A stretch of DNA of 64,000 nucleotides, taken from NCBI RefSeq assembly GCF_008042145.1, contig NZ_RDBH01000141.1, forward strand, positions 1,237,392-1,301,391. Direction: 5' to 3'. Numbering within the stretch: position 1 is the stretch's first letter; each line of letters opens with the position of its first letter. Positions 46,215 through 54,636 of the stretch are shown here, piece by piece. The position numbers and the translations under genes are program-made. A model generated the notes under the pieces. That model saw only the letters and a list, made by a program, of their open reading frames with translations. It did no database searches and was not told the DNA's origin. Origin of the DNA: Streptomyces sp. adm13(2018). GTDB lineage: Bacteria; Actinomycetota; Actinomycetes; Streptomycetales; Streptomycetaceae.

Positions 46215-46376
46215 CGCCGATGAAGTGACCTTTCTTCGCTGCCCGTCACTCCATCGATGAGTTTCCGGCTTCCTTGCCCGTGGGTACCGTAAATTCGGGA
46301 ATTACCGTGGGCTGCATTCATTTCGGCCATTGGCTGCGGCATTGTTCTCCCCTTCCGAACAGGTGAGGTTTTCGAG

Positions 46377-47096
46377 ATGTACACGCAAGAGCGCACGGCT
46401 ATGTCCAATCTGGTGGTCGGCGGCCCGGTGGCGGTGAACAGCTACGACAACGCGATCGTGGCGGCGCTGGTCGAGAACCGGCCGGTCATGCTCGTCCACG
46501 CCTTCAACGGCGGCTATCTGCGGCCCGCGGAGCTGAGTGGGGAGAGCCACGACAAGGGCGTCCAACTCGCCACCGCCCTCGACCCCGCCACCAAGGAGGC
46601 GAAGGGACACCTCTGGTACCTCACTCCCGCCGGCTTCTTCGGTCAGCGGCCGCTGTACGTCATCGAGAGCGCCGCGGGGCAGGTCTCTCCCAAGCCCGCC
46701 GGTGCTGGCGACGCCGACGCCGGCCGCGGTGACGACGGCGCGCCCAAGCCGCTGCGCAGGCGCATCACCGTGCACCAGGACGCCCCCCAGAGCACGGCCG
46801 ACACCGTTCAGGTGGGTCTGCCCGACAAGGTGGGCGAGAAGTGGCGCGGGAAGAACGGCGCACCCGAGGACACCCAGCTCTGGGTCGTCACGGTCACGCC
46901 GTGGGGCGGGATCACCTTCGTCCCCATCACCCATCCCGACGCCATCCTCGGCTTCAAGGACCACGCGGTGACGGCCAACAACGAGGTGCGCCTCACCTAC
47001 AACTGGGGCGGGGACTTCACCGGGACGGTCATCAACACCTTCTACCCGCGCCTTCCCAGCGAGTGGAACGTCCCGTACCACCACGTCTTCACGTGA
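46377..47096 (+). CDS. Hypothetical lectin-like protein of the toxin locus
   Basis: 239-aa soluble protein without signal peptide. The first 110 residues (PVMLVHAFNGGYLRP, HLWYLTP, PLYVIESAAG) have the pattern of a ricin-like trefoil or related lectin. The second half (LWVVTVTPWGGITFVPI, VTANNEVRLTYNWGGDFTG) looks like an all-beta domain. GAGG lies eight bases before ATG 46377. The next gene, 67 bp on, encodes another trefoil protein, so the two probably form one transcript. I cannot name a family with confidence. Confidence 0.7.
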   Translation: MYTQERTAMSNLVVGGPVAVNSYDNAIVAALVENRPVMLVHAFNGGYLRPAELSGESHDKGVQLATALDPATKEAKGHLWYLTPAGFFGQRPLYVIESAAGQVSPKPAGAGDADAGRGDDGAPKPLRRRITVHQDAPQSTADTVQVGLPDKVGEKWRGKNGAPEDTQLWVVTVTPWGGITFVPITHPDAILGFKDHAVTANNEVRLTYNWGGDFTGTVINTFYPRLPSEWNVPYHHVFT

Positions 47097-47163
47097 TCCG
47101 CGGTCGTCGCCGTACCCCCTCCGTCCCGAGTCAACGTCCCCACCGCCTGGAAGAGGCACCACG

Positions 47164-49002
47164 ATGCCCGTGCCCACAGAAGAACTGAAACTGGAGATCG
47201 TCAACGCCGCCACGGGGAAGACCCTCGACGGCAGGGCCGCACCGGGGCAGAGCGGGGCGCTGGTCGTCCGCGAGCTCCCCGAGGACGGCCCCGACCCGGA
47301 GCAGTGGCAGATCGCCCCCGTACAGTCCACGCAGGGGGAGCGGGTGTACGTGATCCGCAACGCGGTCGGCAGCAAGGTGCTCGAACAACCCTCAGCCGCG
47401 GGCGGCGGCGTCCGGCAGGGGGACGCGGCCGACGGAAAGAAGAGCCAGCAGTGGCGCATCGTCCCCGTCGACGGTGAAGCCGATCTCTTCTTCCTCGAGA
47501 GCGGGACCGACGACACCGTCCTCGACGTCGACCTCGACGCGTCCACCGAGAGGGGCATCCCGGTCGTCCTGCGCGCGTACGACGAGGACGCGGAGAGCCA
47601 GCGGTGGCGTCTCGTGCCGGCCGAGCCCGAGCGCGTCAGCGACGCCGTACTGCGCTGGGCACGGCTGGGGCACTGGAACGGCCGGCGGTCCTGGCGACTG
47701 GCTCCCTCCCCGGCGCTGCGGCCCGCGCCCGACGCGACACCCTCGTTCAGCGACCTCCTGATGGTCCTCGACAGGTTCGGAACCGACCAGGGCGCCGGCG
47801 GCTGGAAGAGCGAAGGGGCCGCGCCCCGTATTGGCGGACAGCCGGGCTGGTGGGCCGGTCTCGGCGCGCGGTTCCTCGCCGAGACCGCCGGTAAGGCGCC
47901 GGCGGACATCGTCGCGCTCAAGCCGGCCAAGGGGGCGGTGACGGCGGCCGCGCGAGGTGACGGCACGTTCGAGGACGAGGAGCGGCTCCTGCACCCGCCC
48001 GCACCCTCCCCGAGCCCAGCGGACCTGTGGACCTTCGCGGACCTCACGGGCGAAGGCCTGCCCGGCATCGTGATGCTGGCCGGCGACGGTGTGCGGGTGT
48101 CTCCACAGGAGGAGGACGGGACGTTCGCGCCCCCGGGCGGCGACCCGGCCCTCAAGGCGTTCGGCCACGGTGATCAGGCCGGTAGGTGGCTGGCCGACAA
48201 GCATCCTCGCTTCCTCGCCGACACCACCGGAGACGGCCGGCTCGACATCGTCGGCTGCCACGACGACGGCGTCTGGCTCTCCCTCCAGGACGAGGAGGGA
48301 AAGTTCGCGCCGCTCCCCGACGAGCCCGCTCTGCGGGCGTTCGGGCACGACGAGAAGGCCGGTGGGTGGCTGGCCGACAAGCATCCTCGCTTCCTTGCCG
48401 ACACCACCGGAGACGGCCGGCTCGACATCGTCGGCTGCCACGACGACGGCGTCTGGCTCTCCCTCCAAGGCGAGGACGGCGGATTCGCCGAGCCCCTGTA
48501 TGTCCTCGACGACTTCGGAACCGACCAGGGATGGTCCTCGGTCGAGGAGCATCCCCGGTTCCTGCTGAAGACCACTGGCGACGGGGCGACGGACCTCATC
48601 GGCTTCGGGCCCCACGGCGTCGTCGTCGCACGCGGCCTCGACGACGGCACCTTCGAGCCCTCGAAGCTCGTCCTGAACGACTTCGGCACCGCCCAGGGGT
48701 GGACGGCCAAGAAGCACCTCCGCCTCCTCGCCGACGTCACCGGCGACGGCAGTCCCGACGCCGTCGGCTTCGGCGACGAAGGAGTCTGGGTGGCCCACAA
48801 CCGCGGCGACGGCACGTTCGAACAGGCCCAACTGGTCTGCCGCGGCTTCGGGTACCACGACGACGCCGGCGCCTGGCGCGTCGGCCACCACCCCCGCTTC
48901 CTCGCCGACGTCACCGGCGACGGACGCGTCGACATCGTCGGCTTCGGAGGACCGGGCGTGTATGTGGCCCGCAACCTCTACCGCCGCTTCCGGACCCGCT
49001 GA
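47164..49002 (+). CDS. Ricin-type trefoil plus FG-GAP/VCBS repeat protein
   Basis: 612-aa protein. Residues 1-165 form a beta-trefoil (EQWQIAPV, QQWRIVPV, QRWRLVPA). From about 195 on, tandem units of about 60 residues carry the FG-GAP/VCBS calcium-site motif (DTTGDGRLDIVG, DVTGDGRVDIVG), suggesting a seven-bladed integrin-like propeller. Two units are nearly identical at DNA level. GGAAGAGG precedes ATG 47164. There is no signal peptide. The architecture fits a surface- or glycan-binding partner of the pore-former; that link is inference from neighbourhood. Confidence 0.87.
   Translation: MPVPTEELKLEIVNAATGKTLDGRAAPGQSGALVVRELPEDGPDPEQWQIAPVQSTQGERVYVIRNAVGSKVLEQPSAAGGGVRQGDAADGKKSQQWRIVPVDGEADLFFLESGTDDTVLDVDLDASTERGIPVVLRAYDEDAESQRWRLVPAEPERVSDAVLRWARLGHWNGRRSWRLAPSPALRPAPDATPSFSDLLMVLDRFGTDQGAGGWKSEGAAPRIGGQPGWWAGLGARFLAETAGKAPADIVALKPAKGAVTAAARGDGTFEDEERLLHPPAPSPSPADLWTFADLTGEGLPGIVMLAGDGVRVSPQEEDGTFAPPGGDPALKAFGHGDQAGRWLADKHPRFLADTTGDGRLDIVGCHDDGVWLSLQDEEGKFAPLPDEPALRAFGHDEKAGGWLADKHPRFLADTTGDGRLDIVGCHDDGVWLSLQGEDGGFAEPLYVLDDFGTDQGWSSVEEHPRFLLKTTGDGATDLIGFGPHGVVVARGLDDGTFEPSKLVLNDFGTAQGWTAKKHLRLLADVTGDGSPDAVGFGDEGVWVAHNRGDGTFEQAQLVCRGFGYHDDAGAWRVGHHPRFLADVTGDGRVDIVGFGGPGVYVARNLYRRFRTR
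48181..48470 (+). repeat. Near-identical FG-GAP unit duplicated in tandem, 180-bp period
   Basis: About 107 bp starting at 48181 recur at 48361 with only a few substitutions, while the remaining FG-GAP units differ widely. This points to recent duplication or gene conversion. Confidence 0.8.
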
Positions 49003-49133
49003 CCGGGGGTGCGGGCCGGGGCCTCCCGTACGCGTGAGGCCCCGGGACCGCTCACCTCGCACGGGCCCGTCACCAGGGCCGCCGTCATCCGCCGATCCCT
49101 TCGCTTCGCCACAGAGGACACCGTCCTACGCGG

Positions 49134-49180
49134 GCAGCACTTCGCCCGGCCGGTGCGGAACCGGCCGGGCGAAGTGCTGC
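49134..49180. terminator. Strong bidirectional terminator between FG-GAP gene and RHS unit
   Basis: A perfect 20-bp inverted repeat (49134-49153 with 49161-49180) around a 7-nt loop, between convergent genes. It is among the strongest hairpins in the window. Confidence 0.8.
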
Positions 49181-49206
49181 ATGTCCTGTGTGTCCGGCGG
49201 GCGGTG

Positions 49207-49332
49207 CTACCTCTTGCGTGCCTTGCTCACCAGGAACGCCACCCCGACGATGACGATCAGGGCGATGGCGATGATCCAGAAGGGCGGAGTGCCTTCACCG
49301 GCGCCCTTGGCCAAGAACTGGCTGTACGACAT
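49207..49332 (-). CDS. 41-aa single-TM protein after RHS; possible immunity protein
   Basis: Small protein with a short polar N-terminus, one TM segment (WIIAIALIVIVGVAFLV) and a basic end (SKARKR), so it should sit in the membrane with its C-terminus inside. ATG 49332 has GGAGG five bases upstream; a second ATG at 49344 has none. It follows the RHS stop by 35 bp on the same strand. Polymorphic-toxin loci commonly place an immunity gene there, and the RHS tip is hydrophobic and glycine-rich, so a membrane immunity protein would fit. This is inference. Confidence 0.6.
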   Translation of the reverse strand: MSYSQFLAKGAGEGTPPFWIIAIALIVIVGVAFLVSKARKR

Positions 49333-49367
49333 GTCGTCCTCCATCTGATGTTCGCCGGTTTCGCTGC

Positions 49368-52300
49368 CTAGTTCAGGACGCTGGTCGCGGCCTTCTCGCC
49401 GAGTTCGCCCGCCCCGTATCCGATGCCGAAGCAGGTGGCACCGACGGCGAGTCCGCCCACGCCCGCGGTGGGTGCGCTGACCGCGACGGCGACCGCGCCG
49501 CACGCGGCTTCGGCGGCGGCGCCCGCCGCCATGCCGGCTCCCGTGGCCAGGGCGTCCTTGTAGTTGCCCTCGGACACGTCCTTGGCCATGCTGCCGATGT
49601 CGTAGAGGTCGAAGCCCTTGCCGACCGCGTCGAAGAACGCCAGTCCGGTCGGGTCGATGCGGTTGACGGGGTCGCCCTCGGCGTAGAGGTAGGGGTTCTT
49701 CTCCTGGCCGGAGGGGTCGGTGCTGGTGAAGCGGCCGACGTTGGGGTCGTAGTAGCGGGCCGCGAAGTGGTAGAGGCCCGTCGGGTCGTGGTAGCCGCCG
49801 GCGAACTGGTAGGGCTGGGGGACCTGTTCCGAGCTTCCCGCGCGCCGGACTCCGCGGGGGCTGTAGGAGTAGGTGTTGACCTTCGTGCCGGCCTCGTCCG
49901 CGAGCGCGACCACCGAACCGAGTGCGTCGGTGAGGTAGTAGTACGACTTGGCCCCTGTGGTCATGGAGTTCAGGGTGCCCCCGGGTTCCCGATTGAATCC
50001 CATGTCGACGCCGCCGATGCTCTTCGCGGACAGGCCGAGCGGCCCGTTGTGGAAGAACGTGTCGCCGAGCTTGATCCGCTCGCTCTGGTCCGTCGAGCCG
50101 TACTGTCCGGCGTACGTCTTGCCGCCCACGGTGATCGACTTCATCTGGGAGTAGTCGGACCAGGTCTCACCGGTGCGGGTGCCCTCGGGGGTGGAGGCTC
50201 CGGCGGTCTCGTTGCCGACCTTGTCGTACGACCAGTTCGTCGCGACGCCGTCCTTGGCGGTGATCTGCTGGGCGTCGTTGACGGTGTACGTGGTGCCGCG
50301 CGGGCAGCCGGGGTCCACGCCCTGGGAGGTGAGGTTACCGGCCAGGTCGTAGCAGTACTGCCAGGACGAGTTGAGGGTGGTGCCCTTCTCCTCCTTGGCG
50401 TAGGAGAACCGGCCCGCGTCGTCGTAGGTGTAGGTCGTCTTCATCCCCGCGACCCCGTCCGTCCGGGTGCGGATCTTGCCGCCGTCCCTGAGGGGGGTGG
50501 TGGCGCTGGCGTCGTGGTCGTAGCCGTAGGTGTAGGCGAGGTCGACCAGCGTGCCCTTCGGGGACGTCGCCCGGATCTTCTCCGGCCGGTTCGAGGTGTC
50601 GAGCGTGACCTCCTGGACGGTGCCGCCGGGGTACGTCGTCTTCGTGCGGACGTCGTTGTTGTTGTAGGTGTACGCGGTGACCTTGCCGGTCGGGTCCTTC
50701 AGCTGCGTGAGCTTGTTGACCTGGTTCCAGGTGTAGTCGGTGACGCCCGCCGGGTCCTCGTACGTGTCCACGTTGCCCGCCGGGGTATAGGTCAGGCGGG
50801 TCTGCGAGCCGTTCTGCAGGGTGCGTACGGTTTCGCGGGACAGCGGGTCGAAGGCGTAGGCGGTGACGCCGGTGCCGTCCGAGCGCTGGGTGAGGTTTCC
50901 GTCTCCGTCGTAGGAGTAGGTGACGGTGGCGTAGCCGGAGGTGTCGACCTTGGTGATGCGGTCGCGGTGGTCGTAGGTGTAGAGAGTCGTGACACCGCGG
51001 GCGTCCTTGGCGGTGGCAGGCCGCCCCAGGTCGTCATAGGTGTACCTCGTCACGCCGAGGGGGGCGGGCGGGGTGACCTTGGTCAGGTTGCCCTGCGCGT
51101 CGTACGTGAAGGACGTGGAGACCGACTTGGTCGACGACATCTTCGTCGTGACCTTGCAGCGCTGGCCCTCGAACCCACCGCAGGTGGCGGTGGCCGGGTT
51201 GTAGTCGAAGGACTGTGTCCCGCCGCCCGCACCGGACACGGCGACCGACTTGGTGTTGCCGGCGGTGTCGTAGGTGTAGTCGGTCTTCTCCCCGTCGACG
51301 GTCGTCATCGAGCCGGGCAGATCCGCGCCCGAGAGCGTCTGGTAGCCCGCCACACCGGCAGTGGCTCCGGTGGGCAGCTTCGCCGAGGTGAGGTTGTTGC
51401 GTGTGTCCCAGCCGTAGGTGGTGACATTGCCGCTGGCGCCGCCGACGCCCATCGCGTCCGTCGCGGTCTGCACGTTGTTGTTCGCGTCGAAGGTCTTCGA
51501 GCGGGAGCGACCGAGCGCGTCGGTCACCTTGCTGACCTTGCCTTCCGTGTCGTGCTCGTACTTCGTGGCGTTCTGCTCGGGGTCGGTGACGGTCGTCGTG
51601 CCCGCGTCGGAGGGATACGTGCCCGTGTAGGCGTAGGTGTACGTGGGGCCGGTGTGTCCGGAGCTGCCGGTCTGGGTCGCCCGCAGCATGGAGGTGACCC
51701 GGTTCTCGGCGTCGTAGCCGAAGACCGTGACCCGCCCTTCCGGGGTCGTGATCTTGGTGATCCTGCCGTTGCCGTCGAAGGCGTAGGAGGTGGTCTTGCC
51801 TTCGGTGTCCGTGGTGCGCGAGAGGTTGCCGCCGGCGTCGAGATCGAAGACGGCGGTCCGGCCGGTGTGGTCCTTGGCCTGCCACTGGTCGGGATACGTC
51901 TTGAGCAGGTCGACCCAGCGGCCCGAACGCGTCTCGGTCAGCTTGAAGCCCTTGTGCTCGGCGGTCTCGTCATGCTGGTCGACCGTGATCGTGCCCTTGT
52001 TGCGGTCGGTGACCTTCGTCAGCGTGCCGTTGGCGTCGTAGGTGTCCTTCACGCCCGACTTGCGGTTGGTGAGTGTGTAGGTGCCGTCGGCGTTCCTCAC
52101 CAGGTCCTGCGAGTACCCCTTGGGCGTGGTGAAGGTGCCGTCGGCCTTCTGCGTGAAGCTGACCGAGGCGCCCGTCGCGTCGTAGAGGACGACCGAGTTC
52201 GCGAAGACATGCAGGTAGCGTTCGTACTCCTGCCACCAGCGGTTCGAAACCTTCCCGTAGGGCGCCTCCAGCGAGTTGTACGTACGAGACAGGCGCAGCT

Positions 52301-52805
52301 TCTGTCCCACTCCAGCGACCTCGAAGTCGGTCGCGGCCAGCATGAGGTTGCCGTTGGACAGGTTGATCCGCGCGACCAGGGAGTCGGTGATACGGAAGTC
52401 CGAGATCTGGTGCCAGGGCACCGAGCCCTGTCCCGTGGGCACCCACACAAGGGTTCCGGTCTCGCCGGCCGTGCGGTCGGCCGTGGCCCGTCCCTTGTCC
52501 GCGGGGATGTCCCCCGTGCGGGCGCGTTCCTTCTGCGCTGCCCGCCAGGCCGCCTCTTCCTTCGACGGCGCCGCTTCGGGTTCGGCGGGTACGGGCCTGG
52601 TCGATCCCACCTTGACCGGCGGGATCTCCAAAGGCGCCGCCTCCTTGCCCCAGACCGAGCCGGGGCCCGGACCGGCCGCAGGCGAGGCGGCGAGAGCCGG
52701 CAGCGCCGAGGCGCCCAGCGCGAGAACCGCGATCGCCGCGGTCAGTGAGTGTCTTGCCGATATACGGGCACGCCGAGAAGGCGTGCCGGAAGCACGCGAA
52801 GTCAT
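49368..52805 (-). CDS. Secreted RHS/YD-repeat protein
   Basis: 1145-aa RHS protein. A signal peptide (basic start, then LTAAIAVLALGASALPALA) is followed by a linker, an N-terminal cap (SDFRITDSLVARINLSNG) and many YD repeats (YTYDDLGRPATAKDARG type). The core signature is at the end: RFTSTDPSGQEKNPYLYAEG, DPVNRIDPTGL. After DPTGL about 75 residues remain, glycine/alanine-rich and hydrophobic (AGMAAGAAAEAACGAVAVAV), which form the variable tip. GGGGGGAA precedes ATG 52805. The shell should enclose and release the tip as a contact-dependent effector, as for other RHS proteins; the tip's activity is unknown and it may be too short for an enzyme. Confidence 0.88.
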   Translation of the reverse strand: MTSRASGTPSRRARISARHSLTAAIAVLALGASALPALAASPAAGPGPGSVWGKEAAPLEIPPVKVGSTRPVPAEPEAAPSKEEAAWRAAQKERARTGDIPADKGRATADRTAGETGTLVWVPTGQGSVPWHQISDFRITDSLVARINLSNGNLMLAATDFEVAGVGQKLRLSRTYNSLEAPYGKVSNRWWQEYERYLHVFANSVVLYDATGASVSFTQKADGTFTTPKGYSQDLVRNADGTYTLTNRKSGVKDTYDANGTLTKVTDRNKGTITVDQHDETAEHKGFKLTETRSGRWVDLLKTYPDQWQAKDHTGRTAVFDLDAGGNLSRTTDTEGKTTSYAFDGNGRITKITTPEGRVTVFGYDAENRVTSMLRATQTGSSGHTGPTYTYAYTGTYPSDAGTTTVTDPEQNATKYEHDTEGKVSKVTDALGRSRSKTFDANNNVQTATDAMGVGGASGNVTTYGWDTRNNLTSAKLPTGATAGVAGYQTLSGADLPGSMTTVDGEKTDYTYDTAGNTKSVAVSGAGGGTQSFDYNPATATCGGFEGQRCKVTTKMSSTKSVSTSFTYDAQGNLTKVTPPAPLGVTRYTYDDLGRPATAKDARGVTTLYTYDHRDRITKVDTSGYATVTYSYDGDGNLTQRSDGTGVTAYAFDPLSRETVRTLQNGSQTRLTYTPAGNVDTYEDPAGVTDYTWNQVNKLTQLKDPTGKVTAYTYNNNDVRTKTTYPGGTVQEVTLDTSNRPEKIRATSPKGTLVDLAYTYGYDHDASATTPLRDGGKIRTRTDGVAGMKTTYTYDDAGRFSYAKEEKGTTLNSSWQYCYDLAGNLTSQGVDPGCPRGTTYTVNDAQQITAKDGVATNWSYDKVGNETAGASTPEGTRTGETWSDYSQMKSITVGGKTYAGQYGSTDQSERIKLGDTFFHNGPLGLSAKSIGGVDMGFNREPGGTLNSMTTGAKSYYYLTDALGSVVALADEAGTKVNTYSYSPRGVRRAGSSEQVPQPYQFAGGYHDPTGLYHFAARYYDPNVGRFTSTDPSGQEKNPYLYAEGDPVNRIDPTGLAFFDAVGKGFDLYDIGSMAKDVSEGNYKDALATGAGMAAGAAAEAACGAVAVAVSAPTAGVGGLAVGATCFGIGYGAGELGEKAATSVLN

Positions 52806-52937
52806 GAACTTCCCCCCACGAGAAGAGATGTCACAGTGGCCCCCATCAGCCACTGGAGCCGCACACGTTGCCACAGCCGCTTCCCGACCAGCCGGTGACT
52901 GCCCGCGATTCAATCGCACACACGAGCGAGAACAAGC

Positions 52938-52966
52938 CAAGTATGCGACCGGCCTTTCTGCCTCAA
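52938..52966 (-). promoter_or_regulatory. Candidate RHS promoter
   Basis: On the minus strand TTGAGG (52966-52961) and TACTTG (52943-52938) are 17 bp apart, about 130 bp before the RHS start. The rest of the 373-bp gap 52806-53178 shows nothing else I can assign. Confidence 0.35.
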
Positions 52967-53178
52967 ATCATGTCGCAGGACAACACTTGCCGTGTCGCCA
53001 GGCGCTTCTCCTGAGAGGCAGGCTGACCGAAAACCCTTCCCCTACGGCGGCGGCGATCAGAGCGGCCGCGCCCTTCCGTTGACGCACCCCGCGGAGCCCC
53101 CGGACGCGACCGGACCCCGACCCCCGAGAGACGGGGTGCGGGGTCCAGTGGAGTCGGCTTCGCGCGGAGCCGGGGCGC

Positions 53179-53352
53179 CTAGTGGCGGAGGTTGTCCTTG
53201 ATGTCTTCCTTCGCCTGGCGGGCGTTGCCCTTGGCCTGGTCGGCGTGGCCTTCGGCGGTCATCCGCTCGTTGCCGACGGTGCGACCGACGGTCTCCTTGA
53301 CCTTGCCCTTGGCCTGCTCCGCCTGCGCCTTGGTCTTCTCGGTGCCCGACAT
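53179..53352 (-). CDS. CsbD-like general stress protein
   Basis: 57-aa hydrophilic CsbD-family protein (EQAKGKVKETVGRTVGNE, GHADQAKGNARQAKEDIKD). Such proteins are induced by general stress in many bacteria, and their molecular role is unknown. GAGGAGG precedes ATG 53352. Upstream on this strand a GTTT-N15-GGGCAT stretch near 53480-53505 is close to the Streptomyces SigB-type promoter, weakly supported. It is divergent from the hydrophobic peptide gene. Confidence 0.9.
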   Translation of the reverse strand: MSGTEKTKAQAEQAKGKVKETVGRTVGNERMTAEGHADQAKGNARQAKEDIKDNLRH

Positions 53353-53566
53353 CGGGACCTCCTCGTTGTTGTACCGGATTGGTCGTGACCACCTCCTGCT
53401 CACGATCTCCGACCGTAAACACGAACAATCCGCAGCCACCTTCGAAGGAGCTGTGACCCGCCGGCGAGCGGGACCGTATGCCCGCCTGTTCGAATAAAAA
53501 ACAGATAAGTTTTGCACGCATGGCCGGAAGGATGCCGGGCACCTTTCGTTGCGGAGGTTGATAATC

Positions 53567-53728
53567 ATGGTTCCCCTGCTTCTCGTTCTTCTGCTCATCC
53601 TGATCCTGTTCGGCGCGGGTTTCGCACTGCAGGCCCTTTGGTGGGTCGCCGTCGTGGTGCTGGTCCTGTGGCTGATCGGTTTCGTCGCACGGCCCAAGGG
53701 CGGCAGCGGCCGCTGGTACCGCTGGTAG
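53567..53728 (+). CDS. 53-aa hydrophobic membrane peptide
   Basis: Two close TM segments (LLLVLLLILILFGAGFAL and WWVAVVVLVLWLIGFVA) and a basic, aromatic tail (GRWYRW). This matches the small hydrophobic stress-associated peptides often found beside csbD genes in actinobacteria. GGAGG lies nine bases before ATG 53567. It is followed by a strong hairpin. A role in membrane stress response is likely from context only. Confidence 0.85.
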   Translation: MVPLLLVLLLILILFGAGFALQALWWVAVVVLVLWLIGFVARPKGGSGRWYRW

Positions 53729-53766
53729 CCGACCAGCCCCGGAGCGGTCCGGGGGCGGTCTGAAGG

Positions 53767-53813
53767 ATGACGGTGGCCTCCCACCCCTCACCGGGGTGGG
53801 AGGCCACCGTCAT
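53767..53813. terminator. Terminator after the hydrophobic peptide gene
   Basis: Perfect 21-bp inverted repeat (53767-53787 with 53793-53813) around a 5-nt loop, 39 bp past the stop. Confidence 0.8.
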
Positions 53814-53846
53814 GTCCGGCCGCGGATCGATTGGTTTTCCCCTTAC

Positions 53847-53871
53847 GGATGAAATCGGATGAAGCGGGTAC
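53847..53871 (+). promoter_or_regulatory. Candidate SigB-type promoter for the PRC-barrel gene
   Basis: GGAT (53847-53850), 15 bases, then GGGTAC (53866-53871) fits the Streptomyces SigB consensus GNNT-N14-16-GGGTAC. It lies about 230 bp upstream of the PRC-barrel start, leaving a long leader. The remainder of 53814-54102 shows no further gene. Confidence 0.35.
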
Positions 53872-54102
53872 CAGGAGGGGCGTCGGGGCGGCTGCCGTGA
53901 CGCAGCAGGGAACCTGCTCACCTCCAAGGATCGGCGGCCGTCCCGGCCCGGCGGAAAAATCGGATGTGTAGCCGTGTTGATGCGGGGCAGTCGGATTTCA
54001 AGCAGGAAAGCAATTCATTCCGTTGGCATGAAGCGTGTAGGAGAGATCGGTCGAGGACTTTCTTTCCCGGCTGTTCTTCCGTTTACCGGAGAGGATTTCC
54101 AG

Positions 54103-54456
54103 ATGACTGAGAACGTGTGGGGCTACCGCGAGACCTCCGGCCGTCTGGCCGGCGGCGACCTGACCGGCTACAAGGTCGAGGCGACCGACGGCAGCATCGG
54201 CAAGGTCGACAAGCACTCCGACGAGGTGGGCTCGGCCTACATCGTGGTCGACACCGGCCCGTGGATCTTCGGCAAGGAGGTCCTGCTGCCGGCCGGCACC
54301 GTCAGCCGCGTCGACTCCGAGGAGAAGAAGATCTTCGTGGACCGCACGAAGGAGCAGATCAAGGACGCTCCGGAGTTCGACAAGGACAAGCACCTCGGCA
54401 ACGCCGAGTACCACGAGCAGGTCGGCGGCTACTACGGCGGCCCGCGCGGTTTCTGA
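54103..54456 (+). CDS. PRC-barrel domain protein
   Basis: 117-aa cytosolic protein with one PRC-barrel (GYKVEATDGSIGKVDKHSDE ... YIVVDTGPW ... VLLPAGTVSRVD), followed by a charged and Gly/Tyr-rich tail (GGYYGGPRGF). PRC-barrels bind RNA or proteins; in Streptomyces such short forms belong to the general stress group, agreeing with the csbD neighbour. GGAGAGG precedes ATG 54103. Confidence 0.88.
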   Translation: MTENVWGYRETSGRLAGGDLTGYKVEATDGSIGKVDKHSDEVGSAYIVVDTGPWIFGKEVLLPAGTVSRVDSEEKKIFVDRTKEQIKDAPEFDKDKHLGNAEYHEQVGGYYGGPRGF

Positions 54457-54476
54457 GACGCGCCGAACGACCGTAC

Positions 54477-54518
54477 CCGGGGCGGGGCGGCAGCCACACG
54501 GCTGCCGCCCCGCCCCGG
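54477..54518 (+). terminator. Terminator after the PRC-barrel gene
   Basis: Perfect 19-bp GC-rich inverted repeat (54477-54495 with 54500-54518) around a 4-nt loop. Confidence 0.8.
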
Positions 54519-54566
54519 CGTGGTGCGTGGGTGCGGGTGTGACAGGCTGCGGGTGCCACGGGCGCG

Positions 54567-54619
54567 TTGGGGCCTGCGGAGGCGAAGCGCTAGACTAGGG
54601 ATTCAAGGTAGGAGACTTG
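54567..54619 (+). promoter_or_regulatory. Promoter and possible self-operator of first TetR gene
   Basis: TTGGGG (54567-54572) and TAGACT (54591-54596) are 18 bp apart, 40 bp before the start. CAAG-N8-CTTG follows at about +8 to +24 (54604-54619) and could be an autoregulatory operator. Confidence 0.55.
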
Positions 54620-54636
54620 AGACCCTAGGGAAGCAT

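Noticed and set aside
47392..49062. Long minus-strand frame with repeated residues
   Set aside because: Complement of the FG-GAP repeats, whose calcium-site motif is on the plus strand.
49767..52748. 993-codon plus-strand open frame
   Set aside because: Shadow of the RHS gene; rich in Val, Gly and Arg with no family match.
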